NCBI GenBank assembly: GCA_019352035.1
Contig: JABBNZ010000010.1
Span: 1-64,000 of the forward strand
Length of the DNA: 64,000 bases
Reading direction: 5' to 3'
From: Pseudomonadota bacterium
GTDB taxonomy: Bacteria; Pseudomonadota; Gammaproteobacteria; Steroidobacterales; Steroidobacteraceae
Part shown: piece by piece, positions 19,996-30,196 of the stretch
How positions within the stretch are numbered: position 1 is the stretch's first letter
Layout: the number at the start of each line of letters is the position of its first letter
Translations under genes and position numbers: made by a program
The notes under the pieces: model-generated
Seen by the model: only the letters and a program-made list of their open reading frames with translations
Told to the model about the DNA's origin: nothing
The model's database searches: none

Positions 19996-21039
19996 TCAGA
20001 TCCCCAGATTTCGCTTCCAGTACGCCTCGATCGCCCGCACCGTGCTCGTCGGCAGCGGACCGAAGGCGATCGACCTCGCCATGGCCTGCCCGTGGGTGAA
20101 GCCCCACAGGAAGAACTTCGTCACCGGCTCGTTCACGGACTTGGGCGCCGCGGTGCGCAGGATCTGCCAGGTGCAGCCCGAGATCGGCCAGCTCTTCGCG
20201 CCGGGCTGATCCGTCAGGATGACGTAAAAGTCCTGCACCTTGGTGAAGTCCACATTGGCCGCGGCGGCCTGGAAGCCCTGGAGGCTGGGGCTCACGACCT
20301 TGCCTGCGCTGTTGATCATGCGCGCGTATTTCATTTGGTTCTCGAGGATGTACGCGTACTCCACGTATCCGATCGAGCCTCGGATCCGCTGGACATACGA
20401 GGCAACGCCCTGATTGCCCTTGCCGCCGAGACCGGTCGGCCAGGCGATCGACGTGTTGGCACCGACCTTCTGCTTCCACTCCGGGCTCACCTTCGACAGA
20501 TAGTTGGCGAATGTGAAGGTCGTGCCCGATCCATCGGACCGATGGACCACGCTGATCGCCATGTCCGGAAGGTGCAGACCCGGATTGAGCTTCTGGATCG
20601 CCGGGTCGTTCCAATGGGTGATCTTGGCGAGGTAGATGTCGGCAATGACCGGCCCCGTCAGCAGTAGCTCACCCGCCTTCACGCCGGGAAGATTGTAGAC
20701 AATGTCCTCGCCCGCGATCGCGGTGGGAAACTGGATCAGGTGGTTCTCGCCGAGGACCTGCGGCGTGAGCGGCATGTCGCTCGCCCCGAAGGCCACCGTG
20801 CCCGCCTTGATCTGCTGGATGCCCCCGCCCGAGCCGATGGGCTGGTAGTTGATCTGAATGCCGGTCTCCTTGGCATAGGTGGCCGCCCACTTGGCGACCA
20901 GCGGGTAGACCCAGGTGCTGCCCGCGCCGGTGACCTGACCGGCCGCTAACGCGCTCGTGCTGACGACCGCCGCCGCGGCGACCGTGATGAGCCGCATAGC
21001 CAGATGTCTACGCGGCGCGCTGGAATGAGAAGATTTCAT
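19996..21039 (-). CDS. pstS: Phosphate-binding periplasmic protein PstS
   Basis: PstS captures phosphate in the periplasm for PstCAB. The 347-residue precursor has a signal peptide ending STSALAAGQ. The phosphate-binding motifs are GAGSTWVYP (N-terminal loop), GASDMPLT and RSDGSGTTFTFANYL. The ATG at 21039 has GGAG about 7 nt upstream. It is the first Pst gene and follows the porin gene by 47 bp, so both probably respond to the PhoB site upstream of the porin. Confidence 0.96.
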   Translation of the reverse strand: MKSSHSSAPRRHLAMRLITVAAAAVVSTSALAAGQVTGAGSTWVYPLVAKWAATYAKETGIQINYQPIGSGGGIQQIKAGTVAFGASDMPLTPQVLGENHLIQFPTAIAGEDIVYNLPGVKAGELLLTGPVIADIYLAKITHWNDPAIQKLNPGLHLPDMAISVVHRSDGSGTTFTFANYLSKVSPEWKQKVGANTSIAWPTGLGGKGNQGVASYVQRIRGSIGYVEYAYILENQMKYARMINSAGKVVSPSLQGFQAAAANVDFTKVQDFYVILTDQPGAKSWPISGCTWQILRTAAPKSVNEPVTKFFLWGFTHGQAMARSIAFGPLPTSTVRAIEAYWKRNLGI

Positions 21040-21086
21040 GATAACTCCGCCTTGTTGTGCTTCGAGAAATGATGCCGCCGATCGCC

Positions 21087-22166
21087 TCAGAAAGCGACCT
21101 GGGTCCAAATGCCGACCTCGTCGTACTTGCCGTCGATCTCGCTGAAGGCGCTGCCGTTGGCCGTGGCGAAGGTCGCCGTCGCGGACGTGCCGCCGTCCAC
21201 CTTCTCGTGCTTGTAGACCAGGGCCACATCGACGTTCTTGATCGGGTGCGCGGCCAAGCCGACGTTGAAATACTGGTCTTTCAAGCCGGGCGCGAGATCC
21301 TTGCTGAGCTTCGCCTGATCCCAGCGGCCGAACACGCTCCACATGGGCGTGAAGTCGTATGAGGCGAATACCGAGGTGCCATCCGCCTTATCGGAGGCGG
21401 CCTTCGTCACGTTGTTCCAGTCGTTGGCCGAGAAGTACTCGACACCGAGCCGCAGACCGTTGCCGACGTAGGCGGCCAGTGCATCGACGCGATTCGCCGT
21501 GTGCTGGGTCGGGGTCACGCTCGCGTACTTGTCCTGGCCGAGCTTGCCGGTGTAGCCGCCGATCGCGAGCACCACGCCGTCGAACGGCCGGTACGTGAGC
21601 CGGGCCTCGATATCCATGCTCTTGGACCGGGTCGGGTTCTTGTAGCCGGCTCCGTTCACCGCCGACACGCGGTAGCTGAACATGCCGTCGGCCAGTCGTC
21701 CGCCCACGTGAGCGCCCCAGTCGGCCGAGGTACCGAAGTGCAGGCGGTCGATCAGGGTATTCTCGACGTACCGATAGCCGTAGATGCCCTCATCAAAAGG
21801 CACCCACGGCAGATTGGCCTCGCCGAGCCGCGCCCAGAACGCCTTCGAGAGCGACGCCTGGAGGAAGGCGTTCTTCATGTAGACATCCACTTGCTGGCCG
21901 CTATTGTACGTGGCGTCGGTGACGAGCTTGGCTGACCAGATATCGTCGAACTTCTCATTGACGACGATATAGAACCGCTTGATGTCGACTCCGGTGCCGC
22001 TCGCGGCCGTATCGGAGCCGTTGTTCTTCTGATCGATATTGGTCAGGTCGGCGAAGATCTTGCCGCCAACGGTGGGCGTCGGCACGCCCGCCAGCGCGAC
22101 TCCCGAGCCTGAGGCGCCGAGGACGGCGGCGATGGCGCAGGGAATGGCGAGAGATTTTCTAAACAT
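21087..22166 (-). CDS. Phosphate-regulated outer membrane porin (OprO/OprP-like)
   Basis: The 359-residue precursor has a signal peptide (ending GVALAG), a beta-rich body with alternating hydrophobic residues and a C-terminal phenylalanine (GIWTQVAF), as in outer-membrane barrels. Segments such as ARLTYRPFDGVVLAIGGYTG and VFGRWDQAKLSKD resemble phosphate- or polyphosphate-selective porins. It is the first gene of the pst unit and has a PhoB-box array upstream, supporting uptake of phosphate or an anionic phosphorus compound. The substrate is inferred from context, not from residues I could map. Confidence 0.8.
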   Translation of the reverse strand: MFRKSLAIPCAIAAVLGASGSGVALAGVPTPTVGGKIFADLTNIDQKNNGSDTAASGTGVDIKRFYIVVNEKFDDIWSAKLVTDATYNSGQQVDVYMKNAFLQASLSKAFWARLGEANLPWVPFDEGIYGYRYVENTLIDRLHFGTSADWGAHVGGRLADGMFSYRVSAVNGAGYKNPTRSKSMDIEARLTYRPFDGVVLAIGGYTGKLGQDKYASVTPTQHTANRVDALAAYVGNGLRLGVEYFSANDWNNVTKAASDKADGTSVFASYDFTPMWSVFGRWDQAKLSKDLAPGLKDQYFNVGLAAHPIKNVDVALVYKHEKVDGGTSATATFATANGSAFSEIDGKYDEVGIWTQVAF

Positions 22167-22251
22167 GAGTGGCTCCGCAGGTCACCTATTGTGTGGATCA
22201 GGGTCTCGGGGACGTCCCGTGGCCCGATCCTCGGCTACGCGCGCGGATTAA

Positions 22252-22280
22252 ATGACAGCAATGTGACGGCACCGTTACAG
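22252..22280 (-). promoter_or_regulatory. Pho box array (PhoB binding site)
   Basis: On the minus strand three 7-bp repeats occur at an exact 11-bp period: CTGTAAC (22280-22274), CCGTCAC (22269-22263) and CTGTCAT (22258-22252), each followed by a 4-bp AT-containing spacer. This matches the known PhoB box (CTGTCAT plus 4 bp). The array lies 86 bp upstream of the porin start, pointing at porin-pstSCAB. phoB itself is at 26391-27086. Confidence 0.85.
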
Positions 22281-22485
22281 ACGCTCCCGCGTTCTCCCGG
22301 ACCCGATGCCGTGTAGTCTTACCGCCGAGCGTTGCAGGCGCATGACGGAACCGGCACCTCTCTGGGATTCTTTCGCGCCAGCCGCGGGCATGGGGTGCAC
22401 TCCCGGCGCCCCCCCCGTTGAACCCTGCGTGCGGCGCATGGACAATGCGCAGCCGCCACTGCCCTCGGCGTATTCGGATGGAGAG

Positions 22486-23625
22486 ATGTCCGCCACCCTA
22501 GAGCTCACCCGCGATCTGATGACCCGCCGCTCCGTGACGCCCGCCGACGAGGGCTGCCAGGAGGTGATGACGCGGCGCCTGCGGGCGGCCGGATTCGAGG
22601 TCGAGCCGCTGCGCTACGGCAGCGTGGAGAACTTCTGGGCGCACCGCGGCCACGAGCCAGGCCCGGTGTTCTGCTTCGCCGGTCATACCGATGTGGTGCC
22701 CACGGGCCCGCTGGAAGAGTGGCGCAGCGATCCTTTCGTACCGGCCGAGCGCGATGGAATGCTCTACGGCCGAGGCGCGGCCGACATGAAGAGCGGCCTC
22801 GCCGCCATGATCACCGCCACGGAGGAATTCGTGGCCGCGCATCCCGCGCACCGCGGCCGCATCGCATTTCTCATCACCAGCGACGAGGAAGGCCCGTCCG
22901 TCGATGGCACCAAGCGCGTCGCCGAGGCACTCGCCGCCCGCGCGGAGCGAATCGATTGGTGCCTGGTGGGCGAGCCTTCGAGCGAGGTGTCGATCGGCGA
23001 CACCATCAAGATCGGCCGGCGCGGCTCGTTCAGCGGCCGGCTGACGGTGCACGGAGTGCAGGGGCACGTCGCCTATCCTCACCTCGCGGAGAATCCGGTG
23101 CACAAGCTCGCTCCGGCGCTCGCCGAGCTGACGAGCCGCGTATGGGACCAGGGAACGGAGCACTTCGAGCCGACGAGCTTCCAGGTCTCGAATCTCAATG
23201 CCGGGACGGGTGCCCCGAACGTCATTCCCGGAGAGCTGAAGGCGCGGTTCAATCTGCGGTACTCGCCCGCGCAGTCCCTCGAGGGACTGAAGGAGACGGT
23301 CGAGGGGATCCTGCGCAAGCACGGCGTGCGCTTCACGCTGGAGTGGTACCTGTCCGGGGAGCCGTTCTACACGACGCCGGGTACGTTGTCCGAGGCCGTG
23401 GGCGCGGCGATCGAGGCGGTGACCGGTGGGCGGCCGAAGATGTCGACGGGAGGCGGCACATCGGACGGTCGGTTCATCGCTCCGATGGGAGTCCAGGTGG
23501 TGGAGCTCGGCGTCGTGAACGCCTCAATTCACAAGGTGAATGAGTGCGTGCGCATCACGGATATCGACGCACTGCATCGCATGTATTTCAACGTCCTGAA
23601 AAACCTGCTGTCCCGGAAGAGCTGA
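22486..23625 (+). CDS. dapE: Succinyl-diaminopimelate desuccinylase
   Basis: DapE is a di-zinc hydrolase that removes succinate to give LL-diaminopimelate. The 379-residue protein has the metal ligands of the M20 family: H and D in [12 protein letters not shown] in [10 protein letters not shown], the catalytic and ligand glutamates in TSDEEGPS, and the C-terminal H in [11 protein letters not shown] chose the ATG at 22486, which has GGAGAG just upstream and aligns with the family start. The 60 upstream open codons are proline-rich and unlike DapE. It completes the set with dapC and dapD in this window. Its end overlaps dsbB on the other strand by 38 bp. Confidence 0.95.
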   Translation: MSATLELTRDLMTRRSVTPADEGCQEVMTRRLRAAGFEVEPLRYGSVENFWAHRGHEPGPVFCFAGHTDVVPTGPLEEWRSDPFVPAERDGMLYGRGAADMKSGLAAMITATEEFVAAHPAHRGRIAFLITSDEEGPSVDGTKRVAEALAARAERIDWCLVGEPSSEVSIGDTIKIGRRGSFSGRLTVHGVQGHVAYPHLAENPVHKLAPALAELTSRVWDQGTEHFEPTSFQVSNLNAGTGAPNVIPGELKARFNLRYSPAQSLEGLKETVEGILRKHGVRFTLEWYLSGEPFYTTPGTLSEAVGAAIEAVTGGRPKMSTGGGTSDGRFIAPMGVQVVELGVVNASIHKVNECVRITDIDALHRMYFNVLKNLLSRKS

Positions 23626-24157
23626 GCTCTCTGGAGCGTCTGGCGTTCGCGATGACGCCCGCGGAGCCCAGGAAGGCGGCCCAGATGAGCACCCAGGCCG
23701 GCATGGCCAGGCCCAGGAATGTCCAGTCGACGACGCTGCACTCGCCGCTGCCGGTAAGGACCTTGCGGATCACCGCGGTGAGCGGCATCCACTTCAGCAT
23801 CATGGAGAGCGGCGCGCCGCAGGAGGGAATGGCGCCCGGCGGGAGGTGTTGGATATAGAGCTGGCGGGCGGCGACTCCCACGGTCGCAAGCGCTGCCACC
23901 GCGATGAGAACGGCATAAACGCGCGCGCCCCAGCCACGCGGGTTGTGCAGCGCGGCGATGCCGAAGACCACTCCGAGAGCGGCGATACCGATGCGCTGGA
24001 AGATGCACAGCGGGCAGGGATCGAGGCCGAGATGGAACTGAGAGTAGATCGCGTAGGCGATGAGCGCGGCGCAGATGAGAAAGCCTGCGAAATTGATGCG
24101 GCGGCGAGGGAATCCGCGGTTGGACCGGCCCACCACCATGAGGGGCGCGCCGCTCAT
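23588..24157 (-). CDS. dsbB: Disulfide bond formation protein DsbB
   Basis: DsbB is an inner-membrane protein that reoxidises DsbA and passes electrons to quinones. The 189-residue product has four predicted membrane segments. The first periplasmic cysteine pair is in [13 protein letters not shown] and the second is spread over IPSCGAPLS and [10 protein letters not shown]. Its ATG overlaps the phoU stop as ATGA, so it is translated with phoU, an unusual partner. Its 3' end overlaps dapE antisense. Confidence 0.93.
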   Translation of the reverse strand: MSGAPLMVVGRSNRGFPRRRINFAGFLICAALIAYAIYSQFHLGLDPCPLCIFQRIGIAALGVVFGIAALHNPRGWGARVYAVLIAVAALATVGVAARQLYIQHLPPGAIPSCGAPLSMMLKWMPLTAVIRKVLTGSGECSVVDWTFLGLAMPAWVLIWAAFLGSAGVIANARRSRELSSSGTAGFSGR

Positions 24158-24909
24158 GGGGCCGCCGCGGGCTTTGGCCCGCTGACAGGACCCGCTCTCT
24201 CCCTCAACTCGCGCTCGACGTCATCGAGCGAGGTATGGCGGACGTCCTTGCCGTAAACCATGTAGATGACGTATTCGCTGATGTTCTTGGCGTGGTCACC
24301 TATGCGCTCCAGCGAGCGCACGACCCACATGACATCGAGCGCACGCCGGATGGTGCGCGGATCCTCCATCATGAAGGTGATGCTCTGGCGCTGGATCGCC
24401 TCGTACTCCTCGTCGACCAGGCGGTCCTGGCGCGCGACGCGCAGCGCCGACTCCGCATCCATCCGGGCGAAGGCATCGAGGGCGTCGTGCACCATCTCGG
24501 AGACGATGCGGCCGAGGTGCTTGATCTCTCGATACTTGTCAGCGGGCCGCTCCATGGTGGCGAGCCGCGAGGCGATGTAGCCGATCTTCTCGCCCTCATC
24601 GCCGATGCGCTCGAGGTCGGTGATGGTCTTGATGATGGCCACGATGACCCGCAGGTCGCCCGCCGCGGGCGCGCGCGTCGCCAGGATCCGGCTGCACTCC
24701 TCGTCGATCGAGACCTCCATGTTGTTCACCTGGGTGTCGCCGAGCGCCACCGACTCGCCGAGCGAGCTGTCGCCCTCGGTGAGCGCGGTGATCGCCTTGT
24801 GCAGCTGCTGCTCCACGAAGCCGCCCATGGCGAGCACTTTGCTGCGCACGCGCTCCAGGTCCTCGTTGAAGCGTCGGGAGATGTGGTGGCTGAGATCGGC
24901 GGTTTCCAT
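24154..24909 (-). CDS. phoU: Phosphate signalling complex protein PhoU
   Basis: PhoU links the Pst transporter to PhoR and keeps the Pho regulon off when phosphate is plentiful. The 251-residue protein is all-helical with two PhoU repeats. It begins HHISRRFNEDLERVRSKVLAMG and has the metal-binding type motifs ERIGDEGEKIGYIA and ERIGDHAKNISEYVIYMVYG. It lies 156 bp downstream of phoR instead of at the end of the pst operon, where only a remnant remains (16147-16218). Confidence 0.95.
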   Translation of the reverse strand: METADLSHHISRRFNEDLERVRSKVLAMGGFVEQQLHKAITALTEGDSSLGESVALGDTQVNNMEVSIDEECSRILATRAPAAGDLRVIVAIIKTITDLERIGDEGEKIGYIASRLATMERPADKYREIKHLGRIVSEMVHDALDAFARMDAESALRVARQDRLVDEEYEAIQRQSITFMMEDPRTIRRALDVMWVVRSLERIGDHAKNISEYVIYMVYGKDVRHTSLDDVERELRERAGPVSGPKPAAAP

Positions 24910-25065
24910 CAGAATCGTTCTCCGGCTCTGCTGCCGATGATAGCTGAAACGCCGGCGGCCGGCCGCAATGCGCCGGTCAGGGCCGGCAAGCGAACCCGCG
25001 GCTCGCGCGGGATGATCCGAGCCGCCATCCTCGACCGGGAAGATGGCGCGGCCGTGACGGGACGG

Positions 25066-26390
25066 CTACACGGCGGTTGCCGCGCGCACGGCATGCACGC
25101 GCCGCGGGGGGAAGTGGCACGTGAAAGTGCTGCCCTTGCCGATCGCGCTACGCACCTCGAACTCCGCGCCGTGCCGTTGCAGGACGTGCTTGACGATGGC
25201 GAGGCCGAGACCCGAGCCGCCGGTGGCGCGCGAGCGGCCCGGATCGACGCGATAGAAGCGCTCGGTGAGCCGCGGAATGTGCTCGGAGGGAATGCCGATG
25301 CCGGTGTCGGTCACGGAGAAATGCCCGCCGTCCTCATCCACCCACCAGCGCATCTCGATGGAGCCTTCGGCGGGGGTGTACTTGGCGGCGTTGTCGACCA
25401 GGTTGGAGAAGGCGGAGTGGATCTCGGGCTCCTCGCCGATCAGCGCGGCATCGGAATCGATCCGCACGCGCACCTCCCTAGGGTGCACCGCACGGGCGAG
25501 CACGTCCTTGCGCAGTATTGCGAGCAGTGCCGCCACGTCCACCGGCTCGCCGCCGTCGGGCTCGCCCGGCTGCTCCAGACGGGAGAGCTCGAGCAGGTCG
25601 TGAATGATCGCCGTCATGCGCTCGGCCTGGCGGCGCATTTCCGCGACAGGTCCGGCGAGGTCCCGGTCGAGGGCAGGGTCCTGGCTTAGCGTCTCGAGAT
25701 ACCCGCAGATCACGGTGAGCGGGGAGCGCAGCTCGTGCGAGGCGTTGGCGACGAAGTCCCGGCGCACCGCCTCCAGGCGCATCTGGCGCGACACGTCCGC
25801 CGCGAGCAGCAGCTGCTGGCCGTCGCCGTACGGCACGATCTGCACCGAAAGGTAGTAGTCGTCGCGGCTGGCTCGCCGGATCACCACGGGGTTGGTGTAA
25901 TCCTGGAGCCTCAGGTAGCGGGTGAATTCCGGCTCGCGCAGCAGATTCTCGATCCTCAGGCCCAGGTCCACCGCGCGGCGCAGCTCGAGGAGCCTGCCGG
26001 CCGTGCGGTTGAACCAGACGATCTCGCGCTGCGGATTCAGAATCACCACGCCGGTGGGCAGTGCGGCGGTCGAGCTCTGCAGCTGGCGCATCAGCTGCAC
26101 GAAGCGCTGCTTGTGGAAGCGCTTGCGCCGGTGCAGACGCACGATCTGGGAGATGATCTCCCCCCAGACGCCGCCGATGTCCGGAGGGTCGGCGAAGCTG
26201 CGATGCCGCACCCACCATTCCACCCGGAAGAGCACGACGAGCTGCCAGGTCAGGTGGGCGGCGAGCGCGCACGCGAGTCCGCCCCAGACGCTGCCGAACA
26301 ACGCCCCGACGATCAGCCCGACCGCGATCGTGCCAAGCAGCCGCACGGCCGCGAACCACCAAGCATGAGTTGCCGAGTGCAGCTGGGTTC

Positions 26391-26394
<4 letters not shown>
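25066..26394 (-). CDS. phoR: Phosphate regulon sensor histidine kinase PhoR
   Basis: PhoR phosphorylates PhoB when phosphate is scarce. The 442-residue protein has two N-terminal membrane segments, a charged linker and a PAS domain (about residues 105-200). The HisKA motif is FVANASHELRSPLTVICGYL, followed by the ATPase boxes FSNLVDNAAKYTP (N), VTDTGIGIP (G1) and GGSGLGLAIVKHVL (G2). The start is a GTG at 26394 that overlaps the phoB TGA (GTGA). This is the closest start to the first membrane segment, though another start cannot be excluded. Confidence 0.94.
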
Positions 26395-27086
<692 letters not shown>

Positions 27087-27096
27087 GGTCGCATAC

Positions 27097-27195
27097 TCTA
27101 GTTTGAAGCGCTGGATCGGGGCTCCTGCCCCACCCAGCGCGCCTCGAGCAAAAAACGTGGTTTTTGCTCGAGGCTCCGCCACCTGCGGCGGCGGG
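27097..27195 (-). repeat. dispersed palindromic repeat, copy B
   Basis: This is the second copy of the element at 4-102, in inverted orientation. Its flanks are nearly identical (TCTAGTTTGAAGCGCTGGAT at 27097-27116 and the GC-rich end at 27174-27194). The central stem is CCTCGAGCAAAAA / TTTTTGCTCGAGG (27142-27154 with 27161-27173), a perfect 13 bp. The outer stem bases differ from copy A but still pair. It fills the spacer between tsaB and phoB and ends 10 bp before the phoB ATG. Confidence 0.75.
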
Positions 27196-27297
27196 ACACG
27201 TCCTGGTGCCTGGAATCCGGGGTCGTGCCGCTTCACGATTGGATCCCGGTATTACAGCGGGAGAATGTTGCAGAGTCATGACGGCCCACCCGATATG

Positions 27298-27981
27298 TTA
27301 CGTCGGCGGACGCGCGACATCGTCTCTCAGATAGACCGGGATGGCGGCTTCGGGATCGAGCAGCCGGCCGGCCGCCAGCTCCGGGAGCGCGAGCCGGGCC
27401 ACCTCGGCGGCCCGGGGAAGAAGCCTGTCCCACTCCCCCCGCACCACCACGCCGGCCAGCGCCTTCAGCACAGGGTAGGCGGCCAAGCCGCGCCCGACTC
27501 CGGCCGCATCCGACCAGCCGGGCGGCAGCTGGACACTCCCGGCCGGCCCCACCCGCTCGGCGGTGCGCTCCACGGCGAGCCCGGCGCTGCCCCGCTCGAA
27601 GCAGCCCCAGTAGACCTCCTGCATGCGCGCATCATTACATACGAGCGCCCGCGTAACGTGGCCGTCGTCATCGAAGACGCGCTGCGCCAGGGCGCGCAGA
27701 TCGGAGACCGGCACCACCCCGAGCCCGGCCCCGAAGGCAAGCCCCTGGGTGACACTGGCGGCGAGCCGCACTCCGGTGAAGGAGCCCGGGCCCCGGCCGA
27801 AGGCAATGGCATCGAGCGCCCGCAGGCTCATCCCGGCCTCCCCCAGAAGCTCATCCACCATGGGCAGGATGCGCTCGGCATGCCCCCGCACCAGCTCCGC
27901 CTCCCGCGTGAGCAGCCGGTCGTCCACGAGGAGCGCCGCCGAGCAGCACTCCGTGGCGGTGTCGAGGGCCAGCAGTCTCAC
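27298..27981 (-). CDS. tsaB: tRNA threonylcarbamoyladenosine biosynthesis protein TsaB
   Basis: TsaB is the partner of TsaD and TsaE in making t6A37 on tRNAs that read ANN codons. The 227-residue protein begins LLALDTATECCSAAL and has the family segment AFGRGPGSFTGVRLAASVTQGLAFG, both typical of TsaB rather than TsaD. A GTG start at 27981 overlaps the preceding helicase stop as GTGA. TsaD and TsaE are not in the window. Confidence 0.94.
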   Translation of the reverse strand: MRLLALDTATECCSAALLVDDRLLTREAELVRGHAERILPMVDELLGEAGMSLRALDAIAFGRGPGSFTGVRLAASVTQGLAFGAGLGVVPVSDLRALAQRVFDDDGHVTRALVCNDARMQEVYWGCFERGSAGLAVERTAERVGPAGSVQLPPGWSDAAGVGRGLAAYPVLKALAGVVVRGEWDRLLPRAAEVARLALPELAAGRLLDPEAAIPVYLRDDVARPPT

Positions 27982-29960
27982 GGGGCGAGCCCCATGCGGC
28001 GCGCCGGAGCTGGTGGCGCATGGCGCAGCAGAAAATCGAGGGCCGCCTGCCGCTCGCGGGTCACACTCATCGGCGGCAGCGCCGCGAGGAATGTCTTGCC
28101 ATAGCTGCGCGCCGTCAGGCGCGGATCGCAGATCGCGACCGCCCCGAAATCCTCCTCGCTGCGGATGAGGCGCCCCACTCCCTGCTTCAGTGCCAGGGCC
28201 GCTTCGGGCAGCTGGTATTCGCGAAAGGCGCTTCTGCCCGTCGCTTCCAGATGCTCGACCCGGGCGCGCACCAGCGGATCATCCGGCGAAGCGAAGGGCA
28301 GCTTCTCGATCACGACCAGCCGCAGCGCCCTGCCTTTGACGTCCACGCCCTCCCAAAAGCTGGTCGTGCCGAGCAGCACGGCGCTGCCGTCCTCGCGAAA
28401 TTCCCTGAGCAGGCGCTCGCGCGGGCCCTCCCCCTGGACCAGCAGGCGATAGCCCGCGGTGCGGCTGGGCTGCTGCCGCCAGAGCGCGGCCGCGCCGGCG
28501 AGCGCGCGGTGACTGGTGAAGAGGACGAAGGCGCCGCCGCGGGATGCCTCGATGAGCTCGAGCGCGACGTCCATCACCGCTGGCAGGAATTGCGGCGATG
28601 CGGGCAACGGCATGCCCGGGGGCAGATAGAGCAGGCTCTGGCGCGGATAGTCGAACGGGCTGTCGATCTTGAGGGTGGCGCAGCCCTCGAGCCCCAGCCG
28701 GCCGGTGAAGGGAGTGAAGTCCTCCCCCAGCGACACGGTCGCCGAGGTGAACACCCACGCGCAGGGATGGGCCTCGATGAGCGCCTGAAACCGCGCCGCG
28801 ATGTCGAACGGCAGGAGGCTCAAGGCGAAGCGGCCGCCGCGAGGAGCCGCGAGCGCGAGTTCCCCGCCGGACGGGGCGACCTCGATCGAGCGCGCTCCTT
28901 CGAGCTCACCGACCGCGGCGATGCGCCCGAGGCTCGCCGCGAGCCCGCCGGCTCGATCACCCAGCGCGCCGACGGCAGTCGCCTCGCCGGCCGCGCGTAA
29001 CGCTTCGCCGAGCACCGCCACGCCACGTGTCAGGTCGCCAACGGCAGCGGCGAGGGGTGAATCCGCCTCCGTCCAGGCGATGCGGCCGACGGCGCCGGCC
29101 GCCGCGGCGTAGACCTGCACGACCGCCGACTGGACGGCGCGCACCGAAGACAGCGAACGCGCATGAGCCTCGGGCGTGAGGCCGCAGGGCTTCGCAAGCT
29201 CCGCCTGCACGTCGCTCAATAAACTGTCGATGCGCCTGCTGCTCACGTGCGCGCCGAAGAACTGCGCCGCGAGATCCGGAATCTGGTGCGCCTCGTCCAG
29301 GATGATGGCATCGGCCGCGCCCAGCAGATCGCCGAAACCGTCCTCCTTCAGCGCCAGATCAGCGAGCAACAGATGATGATTGACGATGACGATGTCGGCA
29401 TCGAGCGCATGGCGCCTGGCGAGCGCGACATGACAGCCCGCGAGCTGCGGACAGCGCGTGCCGAGACAGTTGTCGCGCGTGGATGTCACCTGCGCCCAGA
29501 CGGGATGGGAATCCGCGATCCCGGAGACCTCCGCCAGATCGCCGCTGCGCGTGGTGCGCGACCAACTCGTGATGCGCTCGAGCATCCCATCGCCTCCCTG
29601 TCCCGCAGCCTGCTCCAGCCGATGGCGGCAGAGATAGTTGCTGCGGCCCTTGAGCAGGGCGACCCTGGCCGGACGTCCGAGGGCTGCGCCGACGAGCGGG
29701 AGATCCTTGGCGTAGAGCTGGTCCTGCAGCGTCCGGGTGCCCGTCGAGACGAGCACCCGCGCGCCCGAGAGCAACGCGGGTACGAGATATGCGAAGGTCT
29801 TGCCGGTGCCGGTGCCCGCCTCGACCGTCAGGATCTCGCGCCGCGCCAGCGCCGCGGCGACCCGCACGGCCATGTGGACCTGTTGACGGCGGAGGTTGAA
29901 GCCCGGCAGCGCGCGCTGCAGAGGCCCTCCCTCGCCGAAGATGTCCTCGAGCTCCAACAT
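27978..29960 (-). CDS. yoaA: ATP-dependent DNA helicase, DinG/YoaA family
   Basis: This is an XPD-like superfamily 2 helicase with an iron-sulfur cluster, acting 5'-3' on DNA during repair. The 660-residue protein has Walker A EAGTGTGKTFAYL, cluster cysteines (C of YLCRHRLEQAA, then CLGTRCPQLAGC), the DEAH box IILDEAHQIPD and helicase motif VI LKQGVGRLIRSEED. I chose the ATG at 29960 (MLELEDIFGEGG). Its coupling with tsaB is also seen in other gammaproteobacteria and favours YoaA over DinG. Confidence 0.93.
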   Translation of the reverse strand: MLELEDIFGEGGPLQRALPGFNLRRQQVHMAVRVAAALARREILTVEAGTGTGKTFAYLVPALLSGARVLVSTGTRTLQDQLYAKDLPLVGAALGRPARVALLKGRSNYLCRHRLEQAAGQGGDGMLERITSWSRTTRSGDLAEVSGIADSHPVWAQVTSTRDNCLGTRCPQLAGCHVALARRHALDADIVIVNHHLLLADLALKEDGFGDLLGAADAIILDEAHQIPDLAAQFFGAHVSSRRIDSLLSDVQAELAKPCGLTPEAHARSLSSVRAVQSAVVQVYAAAAGAVGRIAWTEADSPLAAAVGDLTRGVAVLGEALRAAGEATAVGALGDRAGGLAASLGRIAAVGELEGARSIEVAPSGGELALAAPRGGRFALSLLPFDIAARFQALIEAHPCAWVFTSATVSLGEDFTPFTGRLGLEGCATLKIDSPFDYPRQSLLYLPPGMPLPASPQFLPAVMDVALELIEASRGGAFVLFTSHRALAGAAALWRQQPSRTAGYRLLVQGEGPRERLLREFREDGSAVLLGTTSFWEGVDVKGRALRLVVIEKLPFASPDDPLVRARVEHLEATGRSAFREYQLPEAALALKQGVGRLIRSEEDFGAVAICDPRLTARSYGKTFLAALPPMSVTRERQAALDFLLRHAPPAPARRMGLAP

Positions 29961-30196
29961 ACTGCGAATGATAGCGGTCCCAGAACTTCGCGGGCCCGCC
30001 GGCTGAATTTCCAGCAAGGTTCCGACGTGTTCGATTATGGAACAAAACAGAAGGTTTTATCGTACTTTATGAGGACGCGCCGGGTGCGCGGCTATACTGG
30101 GATGCACGCCGGGACCCGGCCGGAGGCCGACCGTCCCCCACTAGCGGTGAACGGCCTCGGTAAAGGCCGGGCCGCACAAGACGAGAGGAACCGAGG

